A stretch of DNA of 64,000 nt from JBDSZL01 sp039925145. GTDB taxonomy: Bacteria > Acidobacteriota > Vicinamibacteria > Vicinamibacterales > SCN-69-37. The stretch covers positions 1-64,000 of the forward strand of contig JBDSZL010000032.1 of NCBI GenBank assembly GCA_039925145.1. The letters are read 5' to 3'. A model generated the notes under the pieces. That model was given only the letters and a program-made list of their open reading frames with translations, was not told the DNA's origin and made no database searches. This document shows, one piece after another, positions 44,024 to 51,934 of the stretch. A program made the translations under genes and the position numbers. Each line of letters opens with the position of its first letter. Position 1 is the first letter of the stretch.

Positions 44024-44844
44024 CGCGTCCGCCACCACGTCTGAATGGCGAGACTGGCCTGACGAGGGCGAGGGACCCGAATCAACTGAGAGAAGACGTC
44101 GAACTGCGCCCGCTCGATCCGCTGGAGCAGCTCCCAGTAGACGGCACGCATGATCTCGGCGGCGACGAACCGCGGCGCGTCGCCCTTCGGCAGCGCGCGC
44201 ACAGCGCGCGTGAAGAACACGCGTGCACGAGCGGCCTGGTGGTCGAGCGCGGCTCGCACTCCGGGCGATCTCACACCGTGGCCACTCTCCGCCACCTCCC
44301 GCGCCACGTCATCCCACGAACAGCCGAATCGTGCGAGGTCTTCGGTTGGGACGTACCGGCGGCCGTTACGAAAATCCACGCCGACGTCACGGAGAATATT
44401 GGTGAGCTGCAGAGCGACGCCGAGATCGCGCGCGTAGGTGAGCACCGCGGCATCCTGATACTCGAATATCTCCGCGCAGATCAGACCAACCGCCGAGGCC
44501 ACGCGATGACAGTACGGCTCGAGCTCAGCAAACGTGGCGTACTCGCGTGGCGTGGCGTCCATGGCCACACCGTCGACGAGAGCGTCGAACTGATCGCGCG
44601 GCAAGTGTGCGGGGCCGACCCACGGCTGGAGCAGTCGCCCCTCGGCCGTGGCCGGCGTCGCGCCAGTAAATACGCGTTCGACCTCCGACCGCCAGCCGCT
44701 CACCGCCGCAGAAACGCGCGTCGGGTCGGCCTCGAGATCGACGCTGTCGTCCACAGCCCGACAGAAATCGAACACGGCCGTAATCGCCTGACGCTTCGGC
44801 TTCGGCAGCGCCAGAAACGAGAAATAGAAACTCGTTTGTCTCAT
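44020..44844 (-). CDS. hpnD: Presqualene diphosphate synthase HpnD
   Basis: A 274-residue all-helical trans-prenyl synthase that condenses two farnesyl diphosphates to presqualene diphosphate. The two metal-binding regions are FDFCRAVDDSVD (first Asp-rich motif) and LTNILRDVGVDFRNGRRYVP (second). The N-terminus SFYFSFLALPKPKR fits the family. It lies between hpnC and hpnE in pathway order HpnD, HpnC, HpnE. No squalene-hopene cyclase lies in the window. Confidence 0.93.
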   Translation of the reverse strand: MRQTSFYFSFLALPKPKRQAITAVFDFCRAVDDSVDLEADPTRVSAAVSGWRSEVERVFTGATPATAEGRLLQPWVGPAHLPRDQFDALVDGVAMDATPREYATFAELEPYCHRVASAVGLICAEIFEYQDAAVLTYARDLGVALQLTNILRDVGVDFRNGRRYVPTEDLARFGCSWDDVAREVAESGHGVRSPGVRAALDHQAARARVFFTRAVRALPKGDAPRFVAAEIMRAVYWELLQRIERAQFDVFSQLIRVPRPRQASLAIQTWWRTR

Positions 44845-44863
44845 GCGGTCGTCGCCGTCGGGG

Positions 44864-45727
44864 TCATCGCCATGTCAGCACGTCCCAGCCGAGCAGGACA
44901 CCGTCGCGCCAGGTGAGCGAAGGACGCGTTCGCCGCACGTCATAGTGAGCTTGCTCCAGACGATCGAGAATCCGAACGCCGCCGAGCCATGTCGCCCGCA
45001 ATTCCCAGCGCAGCCTGCCCCTTACCGACGAAGCGACCGCGCGGCCATCTTCGAATAAGGCCCGCGTGCGCCGCCCGGCCTCCCCGAGCGCCAGCTGCCA
45101 GGCAAGTGGCCATTCGCCCGAGAGCAGATCGCCTTCGCGCGCCTGGGCAAGCGTGAGCACATCTCCTGGCACGTAGATCCGCCCCTTCTCGAGGTCGCGG
45201 GCGAGATCCTGCCAGAAGTTGGTGAGCTGCAGCGCCGTGCAGACGGCGTCCGAGAGACGATCCAGCTCGGGGTCACGGTAGCCATGAATTCTCAGGAGCA
45301 GCCGCCCCACGGGATTGGCCGAGCGCCGGCAATAGTCAATCAACTGCTCCCAGGTCGCGTAACGCTTCACGCTGACATCCTGCGCGAAGGCGTCGATCAG
45401 ATCGTCGAAGAGTTGCGGCTCCAGGTGAAATGTTCGAATCGTCGCAGCGAGCGCCACGAACACGTCTCGTGTCTCCGATGGCGCCTCGTCGAAACGACCT
45501 TCCGCTGCCAGGCGCAGTCGAGCTCGCCATTGCTCCAGCAGCTGCAGGCGCTCGACATCGCTCCGCTCTCCCTCATCCGCATAGTCGTCTGCGATACGCG
45601 CGAATGCATATACGGCGGCCACGTGATGGCGAACCTGCTTCGGCAACAGCACGGAGGCCACTGGAAAGTTTTCGTAATGCTGCCGTGCGATACGCAGGCA
45701 GGTCGAGTAGGCGGGGTCGATCACCAC
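44864..45727 (-). CDS. hpnC: Squalene synthase-like HpnC (hydroxysqualene synthase)
   Basis: A 287-residue prenyl synthase that converts presqualene diphosphate to hydroxysqualene. It starts with ARQHYENFPVASVLLPKQVRHHVAAVYAFARIADDYADEG, a typical HpnC head with the first Asp-rich motif. The second is LARDLEKGRIYVP. The start GTG 45727 (or 45724) overlaps the adenosyltransferase stop codon. A 19-bp gap precedes hpnD. Confidence 0.93.
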   Translation of the reverse strand: MVIDPAYSTCLRIARQHYENFPVASVLLPKQVRHHVAAVYAFARIADDYADEGERSDVERLQLLEQWRARLRLAAEGRFDEAPSETRDVFVALAATIRTFHLEPQLFDDLIDAFAQDVSVKRYATWEQLIDYCRRSANPVGRLLLRIHGYRDPELDRLSDAVCTALQLTNFWQDLARDLEKGRIYVPGDVLTLAQAREGDLLSGEWPLAWQLALGEAGRRTRALFEDGRAVASSVRGRLRWELRATWLGGVRILDRLEQAHYDVRRTRPSLTWRDGVLLGWDVLTWR

Positions 45728-46278
45728 TCCACTTCTGGGGCACCGCTATCGGCATTCGCCTTGCGGGCCATGACGAACAGCAAATCCGAAAGGCGGTTGA
45801 CGTACACCAGGATGATCGCTTCGACGACGTCAGGTCCGAGACCGACGATTCGCCGCTCCGCCCGACGACAGACCGTTCGTGCCAGATGGAGGAGGGCCCC
45901 TGGACGCGACCCGCCTGCCAGGATGAAGCGGCGCAGTGGCGGCAATTGCGTCTCCATCGTGTCGATCCAGCCCTCGAGGCGCGCGACGTCCTCTGCGCCA
46001 AGAGCCACCTTCTCGACGCGCGACGCGATCCGGTGGCGCGGATCGGCCAGATGTGCGCCGAGCGCGAACAGATCGCGCTGCAGGTGCTCGAGCATCGGCA
46101 CGAGCTCGCCGCCGTCAAGATGCGCCCGCACGACACCGAGCCAGGACGCGAGCTCGTCGACGTCGCCGTACGCCTCCACCCGCGTGTCGGATTTCGAGAC
46201 GCGCGTGCCATCGAAGAGCCCGGTGTCGCCCGCGTCTCCGGTGCGCGTGTAGATCTTGGGAAGGGGTCTGTTGTCCAC
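45721..46278 (-). CDS. PduO-type ATP:cob(I)alamin adenosyltransferase
   Basis: The 185-residue protein starts PKIYTRTGDAGDTGLFDGTRVSK (ATP-binding loop) and contains VEAYGDVDELASWLG and ARTVCRRAERRIV, all standard for PduO-type adenosyltransferases. It makes adenosylcobalamin, the cofactor of methylmalonyl-CoA mutase (gene at 254-1801). The start GTG 46278 has AGAGG just upstream, and the frame's earlier codons overlap divergent mutY. It heads the operon hpnC-hpnD-hpnE-thiI-def-ThyX. Confidence 0.9.
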   Translation of the reverse strand: MDNRPLPKIYTRTGDAGDTGLFDGTRVSKSDTRVEAYGDVDELASWLGVVRAHLDGGELVPMLEHLQRDLFALGAHLADPRHRIASRVEKVALGAEDVARLEGWIDTMETQLPPLRRFILAGGSRPGALLHLARTVCRRAERRIVGLGPDVVEAIILVYVNRLSDLLFVMARKANADSGAPEVEW

Positions 46279-46295
46279 GGCCTCTGCGAGTCGCC

Positions 46296-46303
46296 CTATT
46301 ATG
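46296..46303. promoter_or_regulatory. Overlapping divergent -10 elements (adenosyltransferase / mutY)
   Basis: On the plus strand TATTAT (46297-46302) lies 6 nt before the mutY GTG. On the minus strand the same bases read CATAAT, 19 nt before the adenosyltransferase GTG. The 30-bp gap leaves little room for separate promoters. Confidence 0.45.
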
Positions 46304-46308
46304 GCACC

Positions 46309-47019
46309 GTGCCGCGACGCCCTAAGCCGCCTGCTCTGCCCGATCCGGCAGCCCGACGCTGGTTTCGACAACGCCTGCTTCGCTGGTATCGCCAGCACGG
46401 GCGTGCGCTGCCCTGGCGTGAGACGCGCGACCCCTACGAGATCCTCATCTCGGAGGTCATGCTGCAACAGACGCAAGTCGATCGCGTGCTACCCAAGTAC
46501 CGCGAATGGCTCGACCGATATCCGACCTTTGCCTCGCTCGCCGACGCGCCGGAACCAGAAGTGGTCCAGACGTGGTACCCGCTCGGTTACAACATCCGGC
46601 CGCGGAGGCTCCAGGCAATCGCCCGCGAGGCAGTGAACCGCTACGGCGGCACGCTGCCAGACGATGAGGCAACGCTGTTGTCATTCAAGGGGATCGGCGC
46701 GTATACGGCGGGCGCGGTCCGGAGCTTTGCCTTCGGCAAACGCGCCGCCATCCTGGATACGAACGTGGCGCGCGTGCTCTTCCGCGTCTTCGTCGGCAAG
46801 GGCGAGCCGGGCGCGCACGCCATGAAGCAGCATCTGTGGGACGTCTCGTGGAGTGTGCTGCCCCGCCGCGACGTGTTCGATTTCAATCAGGCGTTGATGG
46901 ACTTCGGGGCCATGGCATGCCCCGCCCGAGCGCCCATCTGCCCCACGTGCCCGCTCTCATCGCGATGCAAGAGCTACCCATTCCAGGCTCCGCCGCGCGT
47001 GGCACGGGACGCTTCATGA
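46309..47019 (+). CDS. mutY: Adenine DNA glycosylase MutY (short form)
   Basis: This 236-residue HhH-GPD glycosylase removes adenine mispaired with 8-oxoguanine. The catalytic Glu is in ILISEVMLQQTQVDRV, the HhH motif in SFKGIGAYTAGAV, and the catalytic Asp in AAILDTNVARVLFR. The [4Fe-4S] cluster has the CX6CX2CX5C spacing in CPARAPICPTCPLSSRC. The C-terminal MutT-like domain of E. coli MutY is absent; a separate Nudix gene follows with an ATGA overlap. GTG 46309 lies 6 nt after a -10 hexamer. Confidence 0.92.
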   Translation: MPRRPKPPALPDPAARRWFRQRLLRWYRQHGRALPWRETRDPYEILISEVMLQQTQVDRVLPKYREWLDRYPTFASLADAPEPEVVQTWYPLGYNIRPRRLQAIAREAVNRYGGTLPDDEATLLSFKGIGAYTAGAVRSFAFGKRAAILDTNVARVLFRVFVGKGEPGAHAMKQHLWDVSWSVLPRRDVFDFNQALMDFGAMACPARAPICPTCPLSSRCKSYPFQAPPRVARDAS

Positions 47020-47426
47020 CGCGGGCGCCGATTGTCGTGGTGGCGGCCATCGTCGAACGGGCGAACCTGATTCTGGTGACCCGCCGGCTCGATGGCACGC
47101 ACCTGGCCGGGCTCTGGGAGTTTCCTGGCGGCAAGTGCGAGCCCGGAGAGACGCACGAGCAGTCGCTCGCGCGCGAGTTGCGCGAGGAGTTGGACGTGGT
47201 CGCGCAGGTCGGTCCCGAGCTGTTCACAGTCCAGCACGACTACGCGGACCGTACAGTGAGATTGCACTTTCGCTACTGCAGTGTCGAAGGAGAGCCTCGA
47301 CCGATGCTCGGACAACAGATCCGCTGGGTGACCCGCGAGGAACTCAGCGGCCTGGAATTTCCGGCCGCGGACCGCGAGCTGATCGAGCGCCTGCGACACG
47401 AGCCGGCGTGGAAACCCGGGGCCTGA
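47016..47426 (+). CDS. Nudix hydrolase, MutT/8-oxo-dGTP diphosphatase type
   Basis: The 136-residue protein has a complete Nudix box (GX5EX7REUXEEXGU, with Asp replacing Gly) running from GGKCEPGET to RELREELDV. LVTRRLDGTHLAGLWEFPG before it is typical of MutT. It should remove oxidised nucleotides such as 8-oxo-dGTP. The start overlaps the mutY stop (ATGA), so both products are made together. The next gene is convergent, with no gap. Confidence 0.87.
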   Translation: MTRAPIVVVAAIVERANLILVTRRLDGTHLAGLWEFPGGKCEPGETHEQSLARELREELDVVAQVGPELFTVQHDYADRTVRLHFRYCSVEGEPRPMLGQQIRWVTREELSGLEFPAADRELIERLRHEPAWKPGA

Positions 47427-48413
47427 CTACGTCGTCACCATCGTCACGACTGCCTTGGCGCCGGAGTCGGCCACTGTCAATTGCTCACCTACTTGCGCGT
47501 GATCGCTGCGCAGATACGCGAGCGCGATGAGCTGACCTGACGAAGGGTCCACCGTGGCACTCGTCACGCGCCCCGCGTCGGCGCCCGAGAGGCTGCGCAA
47601 CGTAGCGCCCACCAGGGCCGCGCCATCCTGTGCGTCGGCAAAGGCAAGCATGACGAGCCGCCTGGCGACGCGCCCGCCGCCGCGGTGCAGCATCCGGATG
47701 ATGATTTCCTGTCCGACGTAGCACCCTTTGCTCGTGCTGATGGCCCGGTCGAGCAGGCCCGCTTCGAGGGGAATGGTCTCTTCGGTCAATTCGGCACCCC
47801 ACGCCGGCCTGGCGGCCAGAATGCGCAGCGTCTCCATGACCTCGGGGTTGACCGCGCGGATTCCTGCCGACTCGAGTCTTTCGATGACCGCCTGTCGATC
47901 GCGAACCGCACCGAAGAGTCTGAATACAGGAACGAGGGCGCCACCGCCTTTCGACACGAACCCTCCGCCCCAGTCCGTTTGCCACGACTCGGGGAGGCGG
48001 ACAAGCGTCTCAGGGTCGGATCCCAGCGCGCGGGCAAGCGCGCAGGCCGCCTCGGGGCCGACAACGCCCAGTTCGTACAACTGCAACGACTCGTCAGCGA
48101 TCTGCACCTCTTCGGCGAACACCAGTCCGTCGAGTCGGGCCGCGAGCCCAGGCGCCACCCCTGGCGCGACGCACACGAGAAGGTGATCGCCCCGGTGGAG
48201 GACCTCCAGGTCGGCGATCATCCGCCCGTTCGGCGTGAGATACGCGCTGTAGACCCCCTCGCCTGCTGCGAGCTTGGCTACGTCGTTGGTCAGCAGCGCC
48301 TGGAGAAATGGTACGGCGTCGCGACCGTCGACCCGAATGCGGCCGCGCGCGTCCAGCGCGGCCCAGCCGGCGCCCGTCTCGATGGTGCGATACTGATCGG
48401 CGATGCTGTTCAA
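47427..48413 (-). CDS. ygfZ: Folate-binding protein YgfZ/GcvT-like
   Basis: The 328-residue protein resembles the glycine-cleavage T-protein fold and has the YgfZ hallmark KGCYVGQEIIIRM. In E. coli YgfZ helps repair or assemble certain iron-sulfur enzymes with tetrahydrofolate. The start is TTG 48413 with AGGGA 6 nt upstream and a TGA further up in frame. It overlaps the 5' end of the divergent hydrolase gene by 11 bp. The 3' end meets the MutT gene end to end. Confidence 0.85.
   Translation of the reverse strand: MNSIADQYRTIETGAGWAALDARGRIRVDGRDAVPFLQALLTNDVAKLAAGEGVYSAYLTPNGRMIADLEVLHRGDHLLVCVAPGVAPGLAARLDGLVFAEEVQIADESLQLYELGVVGPEAACALARALGSDPETLVRLPESWQTDWGGGFVSKGGGALVPVFRLFGAVRDRQAVIERLESAGIRAVNPEVMETLRILAARPAWGAELTEETIPLEAGLLDRAISTSKGCYVGQEIIIRMLHRGGGRVARRLVMLAFADAQDGAALVGATLRSLSGADAGRVTSATVDPSSGQLIALAYLRSDHAQVGEQLTVADSGAKAVVTMVTT
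48389..48394 (+). promoter_or_regulatory. -10-like element of the secreted hydrolase gene
   Basis: GATACT lies 8 nt before the ATG 48403, the same spacing as at other genes in the window. It sits inside the ygfZ coding sequence. Confidence 0.3.
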
Positions 48414-50079
48414 GAGAATCCCTGCCCGTCATTCTAGTGTCGCGCTCTTGACACTCATAATCGCCGCCACTGCCGGTCCGGCCACATCAGGGCAGACAGA
48501 CAGCACCGGTCCGGCCACGTTCCTCGTGCTCGTCCGCGGCACGAGGGTGGGTACCCAGAGTGTAGCGGTCAGCCGCAGTGGCTCCGGCTGGCTCGTCTCT
48601 GGAACGGGACGACTCGCCCCCCCGGTCGACCTCGTCACCAACAAGTTCGAAGTCAGCTACGGCAGCGACTGGCAGCCCCAGCAACTGACAGTGCAGGGAT
48701 CGCTGCGCGGCCAGCCGCTCGCGATCGCCGCAACCTTCGGCTTGACCACGGCGAGCACCGACGTCGTGCAGGGGTTGCAGCACGGCTCGCTGTCCCATCA
48801 GATGGCCCCGCGATCGGTGATCCTCTCGGGCAATTTTTTCGGCGGCTACGAAGTGCTCGCGTTGCGGCTCGAGACGGCAACGCCGGGCACGCGAGTGCCT
48901 GCCTACCTGGCGCCCGACGGCGAGGTCAGCATCACTGTTGACCGCATCACCCCACGACGCGTATCGATTGGCACCACGACGCTCGAGCTGCGCGAGTTTC
49001 TGCTGACGGTGAACGTGCCGGGCGGCACTATGCCGCTCGAGCTATGGGTCGACAGTCGGAGCCGGCTCGCACGCCTGGTGATGCCTGCGTCGTCACTCGT
49101 CGTGCTGCGCGAAGACCTCGCCACAGTGATGGCGCGCGAAGAGCATGTCCGCAGCGCGGGCGACGAGGATGTGTTTATCCCGGCAAACGGCTTCAGCCTT
49201 GGCGGCACCCTCTCCAAACCGTCCAACGCTGCTCCGCGGTTGCCCGCCGTAATTCTCGTCTCGAGCCCGGGGCCGCAGGACCGCGACCTCACGGTTTTCG
49301 GCGTGTCGATCTTCGGACAATTGGCGAACGCACTGGCCGACGCGGGCTTCGCGGTGGTCCGCTACGACGGCCGCGGTGTCGGACGCAGTGGCGGCCGTAC
49401 CGAAAACGCTGCGCTGGCCGAGTATGCCGAGGACGTGCTGCATGTCGTGGGATGGCTGCGAAAGCGACGCGACATCGATCCCGAGCGCATTGCCGTAGTG
49501 GGCTATTCCGAAGGCGCGCCTGTCGCCCTGACCGCTGCGGGTCGAGAGAAGCGAATTAAGGGCGTGGTGCTCGTGGCGGCTCCGGGGCGCACGGGCCGCG
49601 AGGTGACGCTCGAGCAGCAACAGCATGTGCTGTCGCGGCTCAACATCCCCGAGAGCGAGAAGGCCTCGCGCACCTCGCTGCAAACGCGCATCATCGACGC
49701 TGCCGTCACCGGCAACTGGGAAGGTATGCCGCGGGAATTACGCGATCAGGCCGATTCGCCGTGGTTCAAGGGCTGGCTCCTGTTCGATCCCGCAACAGCG
49801 ATCGCCAAGCTGGAGCAGCCCCTGCTCCTGGTTCACGGCACTGTCGATCGAGAGATTCCCGCAGCTCATAGCGAACGGCTCGAGACACTGGCTCGCGCGC
49901 GGCGTAAAGCGCCCGAGGCCGCCACGCGCCGTGTGCTCGTGACCGGCGTCAATCACCTGCTGATTCCCGCCGACACGGGCGAGGTCGACGAGTACGCCAC
50001 TCTGCCCGATCGAAACCTCTCGCGTGATCTCGTCGCCTCGATCGCCACCTGGCTGCGAGCACTGGCGCCTGCGCGGTGA
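48403..50079 (+). CDS. Secreted alpha/beta hydrolase with N-terminal extra domain
   Basis: A 558-residue exported enzyme. A signal peptide (VALLTLIIAATAGPATSG) is followed by a beta-rich domain of about 220 residues (VLVRGTRVGTQSVAVSRS, SITVDRITPRRVSIG) without a clear family. The hydrolase domain has VSSPGPQDRD, RYDGRGVGRSGGR, the nucleophile in VVGYSEGAPVAL, the acid in VHGTVDREIP and the His in VNHLLIP. It resembles DLH/BAAT-type or acyl-peptide esterases. The substrate is unknown. ATG 48403 is the only start that keeps the signal peptide. Confidence 0.82.
   Translation: MLFKRIPARHSSVALLTLIIAATAGPATSGQTDSTGPATFLVLVRGTRVGTQSVAVSRSGSGWLVSGTGRLAPPVDLVTNKFEVSYGSDWQPQQLTVQGSLRGQPLAIAATFGLTTASTDVVQGLQHGSLSHQMAPRSVILSGNFFGGYEVLALRLETATPGTRVPAYLAPDGEVSITVDRITPRRVSIGTTTLELREFLLTVNVPGGTMPLELWVDSRSRLARLVMPASSLVVLREDLATVMAREEHVRSAGDEDVFIPANGFSLGGTLSKPSNAAPRLPAVILVSSPGPQDRDLTVFGVSIFGQLANALADAGFAVVRYDGRGVGRSGGRTENAALAEYAEDVLHVVGWLRKRRDIDPERIAVVGYSEGAPVALTAAGREKRIKGVVLVAAPGRTGREVTLEQQQHVLSRLNIPESEKASRTSLQTRIIDAAVTGNWEGMPRELRDQADSPWFKGWLLFDPATAIAKLEQPLLLVHGTVDREIPAAHSERLETLARARRKAPEAATRRVLVTGVNHLLIPADTGEVDEYATLPDRNLSRDLVASIATWLRALAPAR
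48436..48455. promoter_or_regulatory. Inverted repeat at the ygfZ promoter
   Basis: AGTGTC and GACACT form a perfect inverted repeat with an 8-bp spacer. It abuts TAGAAT (minus strand, 48431-48436), a -10 candidate 17 nt before the ygfZ TTG. It could be an operator site or could simply be coding sequence of the divergent gene. Confidence 0.3.
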
Positions 50080-50200
50080 ATTGCGGCCCGGCAGATCGCG
50101 TACACTCCTTGTCGCATAAAGCTGCCGTCGTGAAGAACCCCTTCCCCGGCGCAGATGACAGCGTCGTGCAGCCGAGAGTGCGGCTGCCGGAGGAAGTGCG

Positions 50201-50500
50201 TTGACCATGGCTGGATGGATTCTGCAACACAACGGCGAGTCACCCGTTCTCTTCCGTCTCCCGCCTGGCACCGTCAAGACCATCGGACGGACAGCCCGCG
50301 CGGATTTCATCATCGACGCCGCACTGGTGTCCCGGCTCCATTGCCGCGTCACTTCGGACCCGACCGATCAGCTGATTGTCGAAGACCTCCGCAGCACGAA
50401 CGGCACGATGGTGAACGGAGAGCGGATCGATCGCGCCGTGCTCAGGCCAGGAGACATCCTGACGGTGGGGCGCGTCGACTTCGAAGTACAGCAGAGCTGA
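50201..50500 (+). CDS. Single FHA-domain protein
   Basis: The 99-residue protein is one forkhead-associated domain: TIGRTARADFII, VSRLHCRV and DLRSTNGTMVNG hold the Gly, Arg, Ser and Asn residues used to bind phosphothreonine. GGAGGA lies 6 nt before a TTG at 50201 and 12 nt before an ATG at 50207; spacing favours the TTG. The neighbouring genes give no kinase partner. It could be an adaptor for a serine/threonine kinase elsewhere. Confidence 0.82.
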   Translation: MTMAGWILQHNGESPVLFRLPPGTVKTIGRTARADFIIDAALVSRLHCRVTSDPTDQLIVEDLRSTNGTMVNGERIDRAVLRPGDILTVGRVDFEVQQS

Positions 50501-50518
50501 AGGGCGCGTCCAGGCGGC

Positions 50519-51145
50519 TCAGAACCTGCCGCGTTCGGCGCCAATCGTCGTGCTCGGTCCGTGACCGGGGTGCACCGGCGTCTCGTCTGGAAACCGGAAC
50601 AGGACCGTCCGGATGGAACGCATCAGCGTGGCGTAATCGGCTCCCGGCAGATCGGTTCGCCCAATCGCCCCGGCAAACAGCGTGTCTCCGTCGAACAACT
50701 GACGCGCATCGGCGTCGGCACGGCCGATCGCCAGACACACGCCACCAGGACAGTGTCCCGGTGTATGCAGGGGCTCGACGATGTAGTTGCCGAATGCGAA
50801 TGGAATCGCCGAATCGTAGAAGGCGTCGATGGGCGGCTGAGGTTCGACCGTGACACCGAACATGGCGCCCTGCTGAACGGCCGCGTCGTACAGGAACAGA
50901 TCGTCAGCGTGCAGCCACACCGGCACATCCAGTGCGGCCTTTGCTCGTCCCACACCGGTGATGTGGTCGAAGTGGGCATGCGTGAGTAGAATCGCGAGCA
51001 CCTCGACCCCGCTCTCCTGTGCGGCCGAAAGCAACTCGTCGACTTCGTCCCCGGGATCGATGAGCACCCCTTCGTGCGTGTCCTCGCACGACACGAGGAA
51101 TCCGTTCTTCATGAAAGGCGCAACCGCGGCCGTGTGGATCAGCAT
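50519..51145 (-). CDS. Metallo-beta-lactamase-fold hydrolase (glyoxalase II-like)
   Basis: The 208-residue protein has the metal motif LTHAHFDHITGV (HxHxDH), HTPGHCPGGVC and a final HPGHGPST with the last His, in a compact glyoxalase II-like fold without the C-terminal helix domain. It belongs to the YcbL/GloB-like group, often called MBL fold hydrolase. The substrate may be S-lactoylglutathione or another thioester. It starts 15 bp after the SDR gene on the same strand, so the two are probably co-transcribed. Confidence 0.87.
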   Translation of the reverse strand: MLIHTAAVAPFMKNGFLVSCEDTHEGVLIDPGDEVDELLSAAQESGVEVLAILLTHAHFDHITGVGRAKAALDVPVWLHADDLFLYDAAVQQGAMFGVTVEPQPPIDAFYDSAIPFAFGNYIVEPLHTPGHCPGGVCLAIGRADADARQLFDGDTLFAGAIGRTDLPGADYATLMRSIRTVLFRFPDETPVHPGHGPSTTIGAERGRF

Positions 51146-51160
51146 GGTCGGCGTTCCGCG

Positions 51161-51874
51161 TCAGTTCTTCTTTGGCTTCGAGGGCCGAAGTTCAATCAGG
51201 CTCGGCAGACTACGGGCGGGGTGCCGCAACAAATCAATCACCGCTTCAGCGACATCGTCGGGACTCAGCTTCCAGATGTCGTCGTCGGGCGCCTTGGGAC
51301 CGCTGAATTCGGTTGCCACCGATCCCGGCAGGATCACGCTCACGCGGATGTTGTCGAACCGGACTTCCTGCATGAGCGACTCGGTAAATGCCACGAGCGC
51401 GGCTTTCGACGCGCAGTAGGTGGCACCGCGGGGGAAGGGATGGCGGGCGGCTAGGCTTGCGACATTGATGATCCAGCCGCCGCCGGCACGTCGAATCACG
51501 GGGATGGCGGCACGGCTGAAATAGAACGGGCCGGTCACGTTCGTCTCAATCACCGCGTGCCAGGTCTCGTCGGTCGTGACCTCGACATTGCCCGACGCGC
51601 CCACGGCGGCGTTGTTGATGAGAACGTCCAGCCCGTCGAACTGCCGGACCGTGGACGCGACGAGCCGGTCCACGGCGGCACGATCGCGCACGTCGACGGC
51701 CGCGCCGGCAATCCGTGCCGCGTCATGACCGGATGCCACGAGGGATCGAACGGCCTCGTCCACACGGCCGGTGTCGCGTCCGGTGATCATCACGCGTGCG
51801 CCCTGGGCCAGAAGGGCGTGGGCGATTGCGAATCCGATGCCTCGTGTTCCGCCGGTGACTATCGCTCTTTGCAT
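51161..51874 (-). CDS. Short-chain dehydrogenase/reductase
   Basis: The 237-residue SDR has the cofactor loop TGGTRGIG, the NNAAVG motif, and the catalytic YCASKAAL with Tyr and Lys. An RD pair after the second strand suggests NADPH preference. The substrate is unknown. The start ATG 51874 begins QRAIVTGG; the longer frame runs into the divergent promoter. Its likely partner gene is the metallo-hydrolase downstream. Confidence 0.86.
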   Translation of the reverse strand: MQRAIVTGGTRGIGFAIAHALLAQGARVMITGRDTGRVDEAVRSLVASGHDAARIAGAAVDVRDRAAVDRLVASTVRQFDGLDVLINNAAVGASGNVEVTTDETWHAVIETNVTGPFYFSRAAIPVIRRAGGGWIINVASLAARHPFPRGATYCASKAALVAFTESLMQEVRFDNIRVSVILPGSVATEFSGPKAPDDDIWKLSPDDVAEAVIDLLRHPARSLPSLIELRPSKPKKN

Positions 51875-51920
51875 CCGTGGCCTCCGTGGAGCGAGGCAAC
51901 GCCGCCACCGCACCGAGGAT

Positions 51921-51926
51921 TAGAAT
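51921..51926 (+). promoter_or_regulatory. -10 of a probable leaderless transcript (MDH-like gene)
   Basis: TAGAAT lies 8 nt before the GTG start at 51935, with no Shine-Dalgarno between. Confidence 0.4.
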
Positions 51927-51934
51927 AGCGTTCC

